The notes: generated by a model not told the origin, from the sequence alone. Numbered from the stretch's first letter, positions 17,650 to 26,321 are shown. The stretch: 64,000 bases of DNA from Streptomyces werraensis (GCA_014656175.1 BNBX01000001.1:966324-1030323); one strand, 5' to 3'. Numbers and translations: made by a program.

Positions 17650-19598
17650 TGGAAGTCTCGTGGTACTCCCAGCCCTACCCGCCGGAGGGGGCCAGTGCCG
17701 CCGAGGGCATTCGGAACCAACTGGGGCGTCCGGAACTGGACCTGTTGACCATCCTGGTCCGGGAGTCGGCGCAGAACAGTTGGGACGCCCGCCTGCCCGA
17801 CTCCTCGACACCGGTCGACTACGGCATCGACATGTGGACGGTGGACCCCGCGCATGCCGGAGCCTGGCGGACGCTCCTCCCGGCCGGAGCCCCCACGAAC
17901 CCCGATCACTTCCCGCTGCGCACCACGCTGAGGCACCCCGTCATCCGCGCGCTCGCCGTCTCCGACCGGGGGACGCGCGGTCTGGGAGGCCCGACGCGCG
18001 CCAACGACGCGGTCGGTGCGGACCGGGACTTCGTGTCGTTCATCCGCAACATCGGCGAGCCCCGGGACAGGGCCCTGGGCGGCGGCACGTACGGCTTCGG
18101 CAAGGGCATCTTCTACCTGTTGTCCAAGTCCGGCTCCGTGCTGGTGCACTCCCGCTGCCGCACATCTGACGGGGGCTATGAGACCCGCCTCATCGGGTGC
18201 ACGCTCTGGAAGAGTTACGTGGCCACCGAACGCGGAGGGGACCGTCGTTACACGGGGCGGCACTGGTGGGGCGACACCTCCGGCGACGTGGTGGAGCCCC
18301 TCGTGGGCACCGCGGCCGAAGCCGCCGCCCAGCGGCTGGGCCTTCGGTCGTTCGGCCCGCGGGAGACCGGCACGACCGTGGTCGTGATCGACCCGAACCT
18401 CGACGAGTTCGAGCAGCCGACGGACGCGGCCGACTACCTGGCCGAGACGATCGCCTGGCACCTCTGGCCCAAGATGATCTCGACGGACGGCAAGCCCCCC
18501 GCGATGCGCTTCTCCGTCACCTGCGACGGCGTCCCGTACGAGGTGCCGGACCCTCGCAGCACGCCTCCACTGCACATGTTCGTCAAGGCGTACGAGGTGA
18601 TGAAGAGCGAACAGGGCCGTGACCTCGCATGTCGAAACCCGAAAAAGCACCTGGGGCGGCTCGGCCTGGACAAGCGCATCATGCCGGCGCTCGAACGATC
18701 CCGCGCCAAGGACCTTCTCGGCATCGAGGACGTCGTTCACCATGTGTGTCTGATGCGCCCCGCGGAGCTCGTCGTCACCTATCGTCCGGGACCCAAGCCA
18801 CCCAGCATCCACCAGGGATACGCGGGCGTCTTCCGGGCCGACGAGTCCATGGACGAGGTCTACGCCAAGGCGGAGCCGCCCACCCACGACGCTTGGAACT
18901 CCCAGTCGTTGGAGCGACCGGAAAGCACGTACGTCCACACCACGTTCACCCGCATCGGGGAGGCGTTGAACGGGTTGCTGTCCCTCAACGGGAACGCCGG
19001 CCAGGGCGCAAGCAGCGTGGCCCTGGGAGCCGCCAGCTCGTACTTCTCCGGCCTTGTGGGCGGAGCATGGGGCATCGGCGGAGCCACCGACTACTCCAAG
19101 CCGGGCAGCACCGCGACCCGGTCGACCGACGTCGACGACACCGGTGGACGCGGGCGAAGGACCACGAAGAAGGGCAAGGTCTCCGGCAGGGCGACCGTCG
19201 GTGGCGAGGACGGCGACGACGCCGGTGCTCCGCACGGCGGGAACGACCCCGTGCCCCGCCGCCGCCCTCGGGTGCAGTACGTCGGTGACCCCTACTACGA
19301 GGACCACGGGGAGAGCACCTTGCTGGTGCAGGAGTTCCGCCTGCCGGTAGCCGGTCCGCAGCGCGTCCGGAGCGATCTCGCGGTCACGCTGCCGGGAACC
19401 GGTGGACGTGAGACGGACCCGCCCCTGGGGGCGAGCATGCCCGTGCTCGTCGGTTGGCAGGACGCGTCGGGGCGCGTGCACGACGGCGATCCCTGTGTCG
19501 TGGAGGGGAGCGACGCCCTGTGGCGCGCGCTCGTCCGTCCCGCCCCCGACACCATGACCGAGATCGGCATCAAGGTGGAGGCGGTGAAGGAGCCGTGA
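17649..19598 (+). CDS. MORC/MutL-like GHKL ATPase
   Basis: 649 residues. The Bergerat nucleotide-binding fold is complete: N-box RESAQNSWDA with E39 and N43, G1 box SDRGTRG (D106, G108, G111), and glycine-rich lid GGGTYGFGKG (144-153). A transducer-like domain follows (to about residue 480), then a disordered Gly/Arg/Lys linker (about 495-540) and a 100-residue C-terminal beta-rich domain. GHKL ATPases of this kind act as DNA clamps in predicted restriction systems related to eukaryotic MORC proteins. The start shares one base with the preceding stop; the end overlaps the next GTG. Confidence 0.85.
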   Translation: MEVSWYSQPYPPEGASAAEGIRNQLGRPELDLLTILVRESAQNSWDARLPDSSTPVDYGIDMWTVDPAHAGAWRTLLPAGAPTNPDHFPLRTTLRHPVIRALAVSDRGTRGLGGPTRANDAVGADRDFVSFIRNIGEPRDRALGGGTYGFGKGIFYLLSKSGSVLVHSRCRTSDGGYETRLIGCTLWKSYVATERGGDRRYTGRHWWGDTSGDVVEPLVGTAAEAAAQRLGLRSFGPRETGTTVVVIDPNLDEFEQPTDAADYLAETIAWHLWPKMISTDGKPPAMRFSVTCDGVPYEVPDPRSTPPLHMFVKAYEVMKSEQGRDLACRNPKKHLGRLGLDKRIMPALERSRAKDLLGIEDVVHHVCLMRPAELVVTYRPGPKPPSIHQGYAGVFRADESMDEVYAKAEPPTHDAWNSQSLERPESTYVHTTFTRIGEALNGLLSLNGNAGQGASSVALGAASSYFSGLVGGAWGIGGATDYSKPGSTATRSTDVDDTGGRGRRTTKKGKVSGRATVGGEDGDDAGAPHGGNDPVPRRRPRVQYVGDPYYEDHGESTLLVQEFRLPVAGPQRVRSDLAVTLPGTGGRETDPPLGASMPVLVGWQDASGRVHDGDPCVVEGSDALWRALVRPAPDTMTEIGIKVEAVKEP

Positions 19599-20488
19599 GC
19601 CGCCGCGTCCTTCCCTACCGCGTCCCGACGGAGGACGTCGTCTCGGCCGAGTCCTGGCGACTCGTCGTCGAGGACGGCGAGGTCCCGTTGCCGGAGGCCA
19701 TGCCGGACTGGGACTACCAACTGGACCTGCTCCTGCGCCGGACCGTTCGCGTCGACCTCGAACGCGCACGGCGTCAGTCGGGACTGCCCGACGATGCACC
19801 GCTCGTGCTGTCGGCGGTCTGGACGGCGACCGGTTCGAACCTCAGCGGTCCGGCCGAGCAGATTCCGATGCCCGCGGACGCGACCGGCGTCGCCGAGTTC
19901 GACTTCCGGCTGCGGGGCGCCGACCTGGGGGGTCTACTGCTCCTGGACACGGCGCTGCTGCTCGCCGAACGCAGGGTCGACGCCCGCCCCTCCACCCCTC
20001 GCAGGGCGGGATCGGTGCTGTGGAGCGACCGGCAGACCCTGCGACTCCAGGGTGACGCGCCGCAGTTCCCCATGGCCGTCATCGACTTCGCGCGGACGTC
20101 GTTCCCCGACGACGCCGCCTGGCACCTCCAGATCAGCGGCGGCCTCGACAGCGCGACCATGGGTGCCCTGCTGCTTCTCGTCAACGAGCGCAACAGCGCC
20201 ACAGCGAACGCGTTCCAGAAAGCGTCGAAACCCGGTCCCGTGGACCGGATCGTGCTGTCCGCCGTCTACGCCGACGCGGCACGCATCATGGTCGAGCACG
20301 CCCTGAATCAGGACGACTTCACCGAGGACACCGACTTCCCCGAAGGATCGCTGGGCGCCACCCTCCTGAACCTCGTCGAACAGCTCTTCCCCGGACAGTC
20401 GATCACCGACATCCGACTGCGCCGACAGCAGTCCCCCGCCTTGTTCGCCTCCGACCTGCAGGCGGCAGTGAAGATCTTCAAGGTGTAG
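19595..20488 (+). CDS. Unrecognised component of the Z1/GHKL defence operon
   Basis: 297 residues, no family recognised. No metal, nucleotide or nuclease motif stands out. It is rich in acidic and beta-type segments up to about residue 185, then has a helical stretch (DSATMGALLLLVNERNSATA) and a charged tail. No signal peptide or membrane segment. GTG 19595 lies inside the stop of the GHKL gene, and the next gene starts two bases after its TAG, so it is translated together with the ATPase and is probably a structural or specificity subunit. Confidence 0.85.
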   Translation: MSRRVLPYRVPTEDVVSAESWRLVVEDGEVPLPEAMPDWDYQLDLLLRRTVRVDLERARRQSGLPDDAPLVLSAVWTATGSNLSGPAEQIPMPADATGVAEFDFRLRGADLGGLLLLDTALLLAERRVDARPSTPRRAGSVLWSDRQTLRLQGDAPQFPMAVIDFARTSFPDDAAWHLQISGGLDSATMGALLLLVNERNSATANAFQKASKPGPVDRIVLSAVYADAARIMVEHALNQDDFTEDTDFPEGSLGATLLNLVEQLFPGQSITDIRLRRQQSPALFASDLQAAVKIFKV

Positions 20489-20490
20489 AC

Positions 20491-22311
20491 ATGGGCTTCC
20501 TCTATCCTCGGCTGCTCGCGGACCAGGCGAAGCCGCTGTTCCACGAGTACCGCGAGCTGACCGTCACCGAACTGGCCGCCCGCGTCGGCGTGACGCACGA
20601 ATCAGCCGTCTACGTGGCGACAGGAGGGGACCGGGTCCCCGAGTCCCGTCTGAAGGAACTACGCGAAGGCGTTCTCGACCTCGCGAGACGGGCAGGCTTC
20701 CCCTACGACTCGGACCGGGTGCGCAACGCCGAGTTCGACCTGGCGTTGGCCGCGTTCCTGCACTCCGAGGCGGGCATGGTGCCGGCCGAGGCCGCCGCCC
20801 GGGACGTGTGGGCGTTCCTCGCCCTGGTCCTCATGCCGGACGTCTCCTTCTGGCGCTACCCGCAACCGCCGGGGGACCGCATCCTCGGTACGGACCTGAC
20901 GCGTCACGTCTTCGGTCGGCTGTGGTGGCGGGCCCAGTTGGTACGGGCACCCGAGCACCCGGAGCCGTACCACGCGCTGCACATCCTGGGCGAGGCCGCG
21001 TTCGACCAGATCTACGCCCGACGTGCCGCGTTGGGCGGGAGCCCTCATCTGGTGCGTGCCATCCTGCGGGTCTGGAACGAGGTGGACCTTACGGGGCTCA
21101 GGAGGCGCGAGACACTCCAGGACTTCCTCAAGCGTCTGCTCCGCCTCGCCCCCTTCGTGCTGTTCGACGGCATCGAAGAGCGGGCTCTCGACGACGAGTT
21201 GCGTGCCGTGGCCCTGGAGGCGGTCGATGCCCAACGCGGTACTTCGTCGACCGCCCCGACACCTGCACCCTCGATCCCCGCCCAGCAGATCGGCGAGGCG
21301 AGGACGTCCAAGGCGGTCGAGGCCGCCCCGCAGCCCGTGCCCGCACCGATCCCGGCCGACCGCCGCTTCACATCGGTGGAAATCTGCGCCGGGGCCGGAG
21401 GCCAAGCCCTTGGACTGGAGGTTGCCGGCTTCGACCCGGTCGTACTGATCGACAGCAAGCCCGACGCCTGCTCCACCCTCATCCGGAACCGGCCTGGCTG
21501 GGAGACCATCTGCATGGACCTGGCGCAGTTCCAGCCGGACGAACGCCCCGACGTGATGAACGTCGATCTCCTGAGCGGTGGACTGCCCCGTGTGAAGTCC
21601 GTGGCGACCCTTTCCCGTCCCGAGGACGCCGAGGAGCGCCGGGTTCTGCGCGTGGCGATCGACCTCGCGTGGAGAATCGGACCGCGCGCTGTCCTTTTCG
21701 AGAATGTGCCCGAACTCGTCGAAGGGCAGGAGTTCGAGTCCGACCGGTATTGGATCGAGACCACACTGGCCCAAACCGGACTGCGGTGCAGCTGGAAGGT
21801 GCTGAACGCCTCGGACTTCGGTGTACCGCAGAATCGCAGAAGCGGATTCCTCGTCGCGATGCGCGAACCCTGGTTCGGTGCCTTCTCGTGGCCCGAGCCG
21901 AGCGGGTCTCCCGCGCCGACCGTGGGTCAGGCCTTGGGGCCTTCCATGGCGTCCCGCGGCTGGTCCGGCGCCGAGACGTGGGCCAGGAACGCGGACCGGG
22001 TCGCTCCGGCGCTCGTCGGCGGTTCCGACCGGCGCGGTGGTGCCGATCTCGGCCCCACGGGCAGCAAGAAGGCCTGGGCGACGTTGGGAGTGAACGGCAA
22101 CAGCCTGGGCGACGAGCCGCCCGGTGCCGACTTCTCCCCGGAGGAGATGCCCAAGTTGACCGTGGAGCAGGCCGCCCTCATCCAGTCCTTCCCCACCCAG
22201 TGGACCTTCGTCGGCGGCAAGACCTCCCGCTACCGCCAGATCGGCCACGCCATGCCCCCGCCCCTCGCGACTGCTGTGGGCCGCAGCATCGCGGCAGCTC
22301 TCCGCAGCTAG
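20491..22311 (+). CDS. Helical (DUF6339-like) domain fused to a cysteine-less cytosine-5 methyltransferase
   Basis: 606 residues in two parts. Residues 1-260 are mostly helical and look like DUF6339 (family name from memory). After a Pro/Ala linker, residues about 290-606 are a C5-methyltransferase fold: motif I EICAGAGGQALGLE, motif VI ENVPELVEG (about 405), motif VIII QNRRSGF (about 447) and motif X GHAMPPPLATAVG (about 585). Motif IV should be a Pro-Cys pair; here it is GGLPRVKS with Arg at 367. The nucleophile is missing, so the domain should bind SAM/DNA but not methylate. An intact methyltransferase follows nine bases later. Confidence 0.88.
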   Translation: MGFLYPRLLADQAKPLFHEYRELTVTELAARVGVTHESAVYVATGGDRVPESRLKELREGVLDLARRAGFPYDSDRVRNAEFDLALAAFLHSEAGMVPAEAAARDVWAFLALVLMPDVSFWRYPQPPGDRILGTDLTRHVFGRLWWRAQLVRAPEHPEPYHALHILGEAAFDQIYARRAALGGSPHLVRAILRVWNEVDLTGLRRRETLQDFLKRLLRLAPFVLFDGIEERALDDELRAVALEAVDAQRGTSSTAPTPAPSIPAQQIGEARTSKAVEAAPQPVPAPIPADRRFTSVEICAGAGGQALGLEVAGFDPVVLIDSKPDACSTLIRNRPGWETICMDLAQFQPDERPDVMNVDLLSGGLPRVKSVATLSRPEDAEERRVLRVAIDLAWRIGPRAVLFENVPELVEGQEFESDRYWIETTLAQTGLRCSWKVLNASDFGVPQNRRSGFLVAMREPWFGAFSWPEPSGSPAPTVGQALGPSMASRGWSGAETWARNADRVAPALVGGSDRRGGADLGPTGSKKAWATLGVNGNSLGDEPPGADFSPEEMPKLTVEQAALIQSFPTQWTFVGGKTSRYRQIGHAMPPPLATAVGRSIAAALRS

Positions 22312-22320
22312 GATCCATCC

Positions 22321-23673
22321 ATGCGCACGCCCCGTCCGGACACCCCCAAGCCCATCACCGTCGTTGATCTTTTCAGCGGCTGCGGGGGTTTCACGCAGGG
22401 CTTCCACGAGTTCCGCCCCGCGCACGCCGGCGACGTCGGACCCGTCTTCCACAGCGTCGCCGCGGTGGAGCACAACACCGCCGCAGCGGCCACGTACGCG
22501 GTCAACTTCGGCAAGCTCCGTCTCGACCAGCAGCTCCCGCCTGCCCACGTGCACGTCGGGGACATCGAAGACTGGGATCCCACTCCTGAGGCTCTCGGAG
22601 CGGAGGTCGTGGTGGGAGGGCCACCGTGTCAGGGATTCTCAGCCCTGAACCGCGCGAAGAAGGGCAGCGAGCGTAATCGTCTGTGGGAGGACTACGTACG
22701 CATCGTCGCCAAGGTGCGTCCCAAGGTCTTCGTCATCGAGAACGTCGACCGCTTCGTCAGGTCGGACGAGTTCAGGAGCCTGCTCCGGGAGGTCGGGCCC
22801 GGCGGCAAGCTGGCCGACTACCGCCTCGTGGACCCTCCGGGACACCAGCCGACCGACGACGCCGAGACCAGGGCGAAGCGGTACCTGCTGAATTCCGCTG
22901 ACTACGGGGCACGTCAGGCGCGGCGCAGGGCCATCGTCATCGGTGTCCACAAGGACGCGGGCATCGGACGGACCATGGTCTACCCGAAGCCGACTCACGT
23001 CCGGCGACCGAAGCACCCCGTGGCCAACGCCACCGCCTCCCTGCTGGACGGCATCGAGACCTCGGTCACCTACTGGAACACCGTGGACGAGGTCTTCGCC
23101 GAGTCCGCCCGTCGTGAGCTGAGTGGAACGGAACTGCCCGAGGGCATGGAAGTCGTTCCGGAGATCAACACCGAGAAGCCCGGGATCTTCACGACGGAGG
23201 ATCTGCACTTCGGCCGGAATCCCGCGCTGCTCTCCCAGGCCCGGTATCGGGCCATTCCACCGGGAGGCAACCGCAAGGACCTCCGAGGCAAGTACTTCGT
23301 GCTGGACGACTCCGGGGAGATCCACATCCTCACGGAGGAAGAGGCGGCCGCCCACGAAAATCCCGTGTATCTGTCCACGCAAAGCTGGGACAGCCACAAT
23401 TCCGGCACCGGCGACGTCATGGGACGCCTCCGGCGGGGTGAGCCCTCTGTCACGATCAGAACCGAGTTCTACAAGCCCGAGAAGGGTCGCTACCTGCACC
23501 CCGAGTTGAATCGCCCCATCACCCACTTCGAGGCCGCGCGTATCCAGGGTTTCCCTGTCGACTTCCGTTGGTGCGGGACGAAGACGGAAATCGCCACGCA
23601 GATCGGGAACGCGGTGCCGATTCCCCTCGGCAAGGCGATAGCGTCCGCCATCCACGCATTCCTGCGAGGCTGA
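22321..23673 (+). CDS. DNA cytosine-5 methyltransferase (intact)
   Basis: 450 residues, all key C5-methyltransferase motifs present: motif I DLFSGCGGF (16-24), motif IV GGPPCQGFS with nucleophile C103, motif VI ENV (140-142), motif VIII ARQARRRAIVIG, and C-terminal GNAVPIPLGKA. A target-recognition region of about 150 residues lies between VIII and the late block. It should protect host DNA from the island nuclease; the recognised sequence is unknown. It follows the cysteine-less relative by nine bases and is the last gene of the operon; Vsr at the other end would repair deamination at its sites. Confidence 0.95.
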   Translation: MRTPRPDTPKPITVVDLFSGCGGFTQGFHEFRPAHAGDVGPVFHSVAAVEHNTAAAATYAVNFGKLRLDQQLPPAHVHVGDIEDWDPTPEALGAEVVVGGPPCQGFSALNRAKKGSERNRLWEDYVRIVAKVRPKVFVIENVDRFVRSDEFRSLLREVGPGGKLADYRLVDPPGHQPTDDAETRAKRYLLNSADYGARQARRRAIVIGVHKDAGIGRTMVYPKPTHVRRPKHPVANATASLLDGIETSVTYWNTVDEVFAESARRELSGTELPEGMEVVPEINTEKPGIFTTEDLHFGRNPALLSQARYRAIPPGGNRKDLRGKYFVLDDSGEIHILTEEEAAAHENPVYLSTQSWDSHNSGTGDVMGRLRRGEPSVTIRTEFYKPEKGRYLHPELNRPITHFEAARIQGFPVDFRWCGTKTEIATQIGNAVPIPLGKAIASAIHAFLRG

Positions 23674-23698
23674 CCAGCCGCGCCTTGGACGTCCGCGT

Positions 23699-24382
23699 TC
23701 AGGGCGACAAAGGAAGCCCGGCACCTTCGAGGCGGCTCTGCGCACAGTCCAGCACCCGGTCCACGTCACCACCGTGGGCGCGCAGCCGGTGGAGGAGGTC
23801 CGTGACCATGTCGATCACGGACTCCTCCTCGACCCGCCGCCGCACCCTCCCGGACTCGCGGTCGTACGAGCACGCCGGCGGCTTCAAGGTCGCGTAGACC
23901 TCCAGCAGGGCATCGGCGCGTTCCACCGACGGCTCCCCGTCCGGCGCGATCGGCGCCGACGAGCCCTCCACCGCGAACTCGCACCACGTCACCTTGTGGT
24001 CGTCGTACACCTGCACGCCCCAGCGGTCGGCCAGCGCGGCCACGAGCGCCATCCCCCGTCCGCCCTCGGCGTCGACCTCCGCGTCCACGAGGGTGGGCAG
24101 GGCCCGCGTGTCCGGGTCGTGCACCTCGACGCGCAGTCGCGCCCCGCCCGTCGACAGGACGAGCGAGCCCGGAGTACCGGTGCCGACATGCGTGACGATG
24201 TTGGAGACGAGCTCGCTGACACAGAGCTGCGCCGTGTCGACCAGATCGTCGAGGCCCCATGCCCTCAGGCGGAGCCGTACGTCGCGGCGCAGGCGGGCGA
24301 CCTCCTCGGGGTGTGCGGTGAAGGCCACGTCCCACGACCTTCGCGTCACCCGGTGTCCCTGGATCACGACGTCATCTCCCAT
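23699..24382 (-). CDS. ATP-binding anti-sigma-factor-like protein (HATPase_c_2)
   Basis: 227 residues. An RsbW/SpoIIAB-type GHKL ATPase domain covers residues about 10-145: N-box QLCVSELVSNIVTHV, then VEVHDPDTR (G1-like) and GGRGMALVAALADRWG (G2). A helical C-terminal extension of about 80 residues is not part of the domain. Such proteins are abundant in streptomycetes, often beside XRE/DUF397 gene pairs as here. It is divergent from the XRE gene. The start is ATG 24382; an in-frame GTG directly before it is possible. Partner sigma factor unknown. Confidence 0.85.
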   Translation of the reverse strand: MGDDVVIQGHRVTRRSWDVAFTAHPEEVARLRRDVRLRLRAWGLDDLVDTAQLCVSELVSNIVTHVGTGTPGSLVLSTGGARLRVEVHDPDTRALPTLVDAEVDAEGGRGMALVAALADRWGVQVYDDHKVTWCEFAVEGSSAPIAPDGEPSVERADALLEVYATLKPPACSYDRESGRVRRRVEEESVIDMVTDLLHRLRAHGGDVDRVLDCAQSRLEGAGLPLSP

Positions 24383-24470
24383 CACGTGCGTTCGCGGCGT
24401 GTCCCGGAGCGTGACCGTCGATCACGTTCCGTCGTTCCGTGACTCCAGAATGGGTTGATCCCATCCCGTC

Positions 24471-24483
24471 GTGCAATGTGCAC
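24471..24483. promoter_or_regulatory. Small palindrome between ATPase and XRE genes
   Basis: GTGCA, three bases, TGCAC: perfect 5-bp inverted repeat in the 190-base divergent region. Candidate XRE operator, weak evidence. Confidence 0.35.
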
Positions 24484-24523
24484 GGCGGGATTCCCACTTC
24501 CGTGTGATTGGCACGCGGCACTC

Positions 24524-24552
24524 TTGGCATCAGACTGAACTCTCGCTAAGCA
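24524..24552 (+). promoter_or_regulatory. Probable promoter of the XRE regulator
   Basis: TTGGCA and TAAGCA separated by 17 bases, 23 bases before the ATG, with GAGGGG as ribosome site in the short leader. A second TTGGCA copy lies 17 bases upstream. Confidence 0.5.
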
Positions 24553-24574
24553 CCGCGGGTTTGAGGGGAACGTC

Positions 24575-25423
24575 ATGGCCGGTTCACCGACGGCACGCCG
24601 TCGGCGTCTGTCGATCGAGCTGAAGAAGCTCCGGGAGAAGAGCGCACTGACCTGTGCGCAGGTCGGCCAGGCGTTGGACTGGAGCGGTTCCAAGGTCAAC
24701 CGCATGGAGACGGGCAGCGGGCGGGTCCAGCCCTCGGACGTCGACGCGCTGTGCCGCTTCTACGGCACCAGCGACGAGCTGCGTGAGTTCCTCAAGTCTT
24801 TGGCGCGCGAGGCGAAGACGCGCGGGTGGTGGCAGGTGCACGGGGCGGGCGTGCCCGAGTGGTTCAACATCTACATCGGCCTGGAGCAGGATGCCTCCAC
24901 GCTCCGCCAGTACCAGTGCGAGGTGCTGCCGGGCCTGATGCAGACCGAGGCGTACGCCCGCGAACTCCACACGACCGGCGCCCACATGTCGGCCGAGGAC
25001 ATCGACCGGGCCGTGCGTGTACGACTCGAACGGCAGGAGATGCTGACGCGTCCCGACGCGCCCGAGGCCTGGTTCGTCGTGAACGAGGCGGCCGTGCGCA
25101 ACGTCATCGGGGACCGGGAGGTCATGCGGGAACAGCTCGAAAGGATCCTGGAGACGACCGAGCTGCCGAGTGTCACCCTGCAGGTGCTGCCCTTCGACTC
25201 GGGCACGTACCCCGCGACGGGCTCCTTCACCATGCTGGGTTTCCCTGCCCCGGAGGACCCGGATCTGGTGTACCGGGACGGCATCACGGACGCGGTGTAC
25301 CTGGAGGGCGAGCATCATGTCCGGGAGTACACGCGGGCCTTCGACGGCCTGCGTGCGGCGGCCCTCAGCCCTCAGCGGTCCGCCCGGCTCGTCCAGTCCG
25401 TCGTGAAGGAGTACTCGAAGTGA
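24575..25423 (+). CDS. XRE family regulator with DUF5753 (Scr1-type)
   Basis: 282 residues. N-terminal helix-turn-helix (about 10-70: LKKLREKSALTCAQVGQALD, then WSGSKVNRMETG) and a C-terminal DUF5753 ligand-type domain starting near GWWQVHG and containing YQCEVLPGLMQTEAYAREL and LQVLPFDSGTYPATG. These regulators pair with a small DUF397 protein, proposed to work like an antitoxin/toxin or BldB/WhiJ-type developmental switch. The next gene, DUF397, overlaps by four bases. The ATG at 24575 has a good Shine-Dalgarno. Confidence 0.92.
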   Translation: MAGSPTARRRRLSIELKKLREKSALTCAQVGQALDWSGSKVNRMETGSGRVQPSDVDALCRFYGTSDELREFLKSLAREAKTRGWWQVHGAGVPEWFNIYIGLEQDASTLRQYQCEVLPGLMQTEAYARELHTTGAHMSAEDIDRAVRVRLERQEMLTRPDAPEAWFVVNEAAVRNVIGDREVMREQLERILETTELPSVTLQVLPFDSGTYPATGSFTMLGFPAPEDPDLVYRDGITDAVYLEGEHHVREYTRAFDGLRAAALSPQRSARLVQSVVKEYSK

Positions 25424-25620
25424 CCACCCCGGCGCCGACCGACCGCGCACTCGCCTGGCACACGTCCTCGTACAGCAACGGCGCGGGCGGTGAGTGCGTG
25501 GAGTGCGCGATCACCTCGACACGCGCTCATGTGCGGGACACCAAGACGGTCGGCGGGCCCGTGGTCACCGTGGCGGGTTCCGCCTGGGCCGCGTTCCTGC
25601 AGGAGCTCAAGAGGGGGTGA
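25420..25620 (+). CDS. DUF397 domain protein
   Basis: 66 residues, the usual size. The family pattern is clear: LAWHTSSYSNGAGGECVECA followed by HVRDTKTVGGPVVTVAGSAW and FLQELKRG. It starts at GTG 25420 within the stop of the XRE gene. DUF397 proteins are small partners of DUF5753 regulators; in some cases they affect sporulation or antibiotic production. No catalytic residues are known. Confidence 0.92.
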   Translation: MTTPAPTDRALAWHTSSYSNGAGGECVECAITSTRAHVRDTKTVGGPVVTVAGSAWAAFLQELKRG

Positions 25621-25668
25621 CACCGGGCGCCTTCCCAAAAGGCGCCGGCGTTCGGAAGCGGGGAGGGC

Positions 25669-26205
25669 CTACCCCCCTGCGCCCCCCTTCCACTCCCCCG
25701 CCAACAACCCCAGCACCACCTCGTCCATGAACTCCCCCAGCACCCACGCCGACGACCGCAGCACCCCCTCCCGCACGAAACCGTTGCGTTCCGCGGCGCG
25801 GATCATGCCCTCGTTGTCCGCGAGGGTCTCGATCTGGAGGCGTTGCAGGCCGCGTACGGCGAAGCCGTAGTAGCAGAGGGCCGCGACGACGTCCGTGCCG
25901 TAGCCCTTGCCGCGGGCGGCGGGGAGCAGGCCGATGCCGATGTGGGCGTTGCGGTTGTGGGTGTCGATGCCCCACAGGTTCGCCGTGCCGATGAGGGTGC
26001 CGCCGGCGAGCTCCACCACGGAGAAGGGCGCCATGTTCTCCGGCGGGTTGTCGAAGGCGAGCTGCGGGTCCTTCGCCGTGACCGGCCGCCACGGGCGGCC
26101 CTCGGCGCGCGCGGCGTTGACCACGTCGTTGTAGAGCTCGGTCCGCAGGACCGGTATGTCGTCCTCGTGCCGTGCCCGGAGGCCGACCCTGGTTCCCTTC
26201 AGCAT
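25669..26205 (-). CDS. GNAT family N-acetyltransferase (RimJ/RimL type)
   Basis: 178 residues. Acetyl-CoA-binding GNAT fold: N-terminal KGTRVGLRARHEDDIPVL, then the pyrophosphate loop GLLPAARGKGYGTDVVAALC (R/Q-x-x-G-x-G/A) and the late LADNEGMIRAAERNGFVREG typical of Rim-type enzymes. ATG 26205 has AGGAAGG six bases upstream. It is convergent with the DUF397 gene. Substrate unknown: a protein N-terminus or small molecule. Confidence 0.88.
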   Translation of the reverse strand: MLKGTRVGLRARHEDDIPVLRTELYNDVVNAARAEGRPWRPVTAKDPQLAFDNPPENMAPFSVVELAGGTLIGTANLWGIDTHNRNAHIGIGLLPAARGKGYGTDVVAALCYYGFAVRGLQRLQIETLADNEGMIRAAERNGFVREGVLRSSAWVLGEFMDEVVLGLLAGEWKGGAGG

Positions 26206-26321
26206 GCGGCCCTTCCTATAGGTCCGGGCGGGCGGGCGACAAACCATTAATCGGTGTGCCGGGTCCGTGGTCGGGGGTTCGGACGGGCGGTGACGCCCGC
26301 ACCGCGCGGAAGGAGTTCTCC

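Noticed and set aside
13444-23673. Island considered as BREX, DISARM or a classical type I/III restriction system
   Set aside because: No PglZ, BrxC, DrmA/B, HsdR/S or Mod/Res-like genes; the Z1/GHKL/DUF4420 set defines a different class.
24421-24575. Possible small gene between the anti-sigma-like and XRE genes
   Set aside because: No start with ribosome site or codon pattern; the region is explained by promoter and operator sequence.
13444-25620. Island considered as a prophage or integrative element
   Set aside because: No integrase, transposase, structural or replication gene and no flanking tRNA or direct repeat was found.
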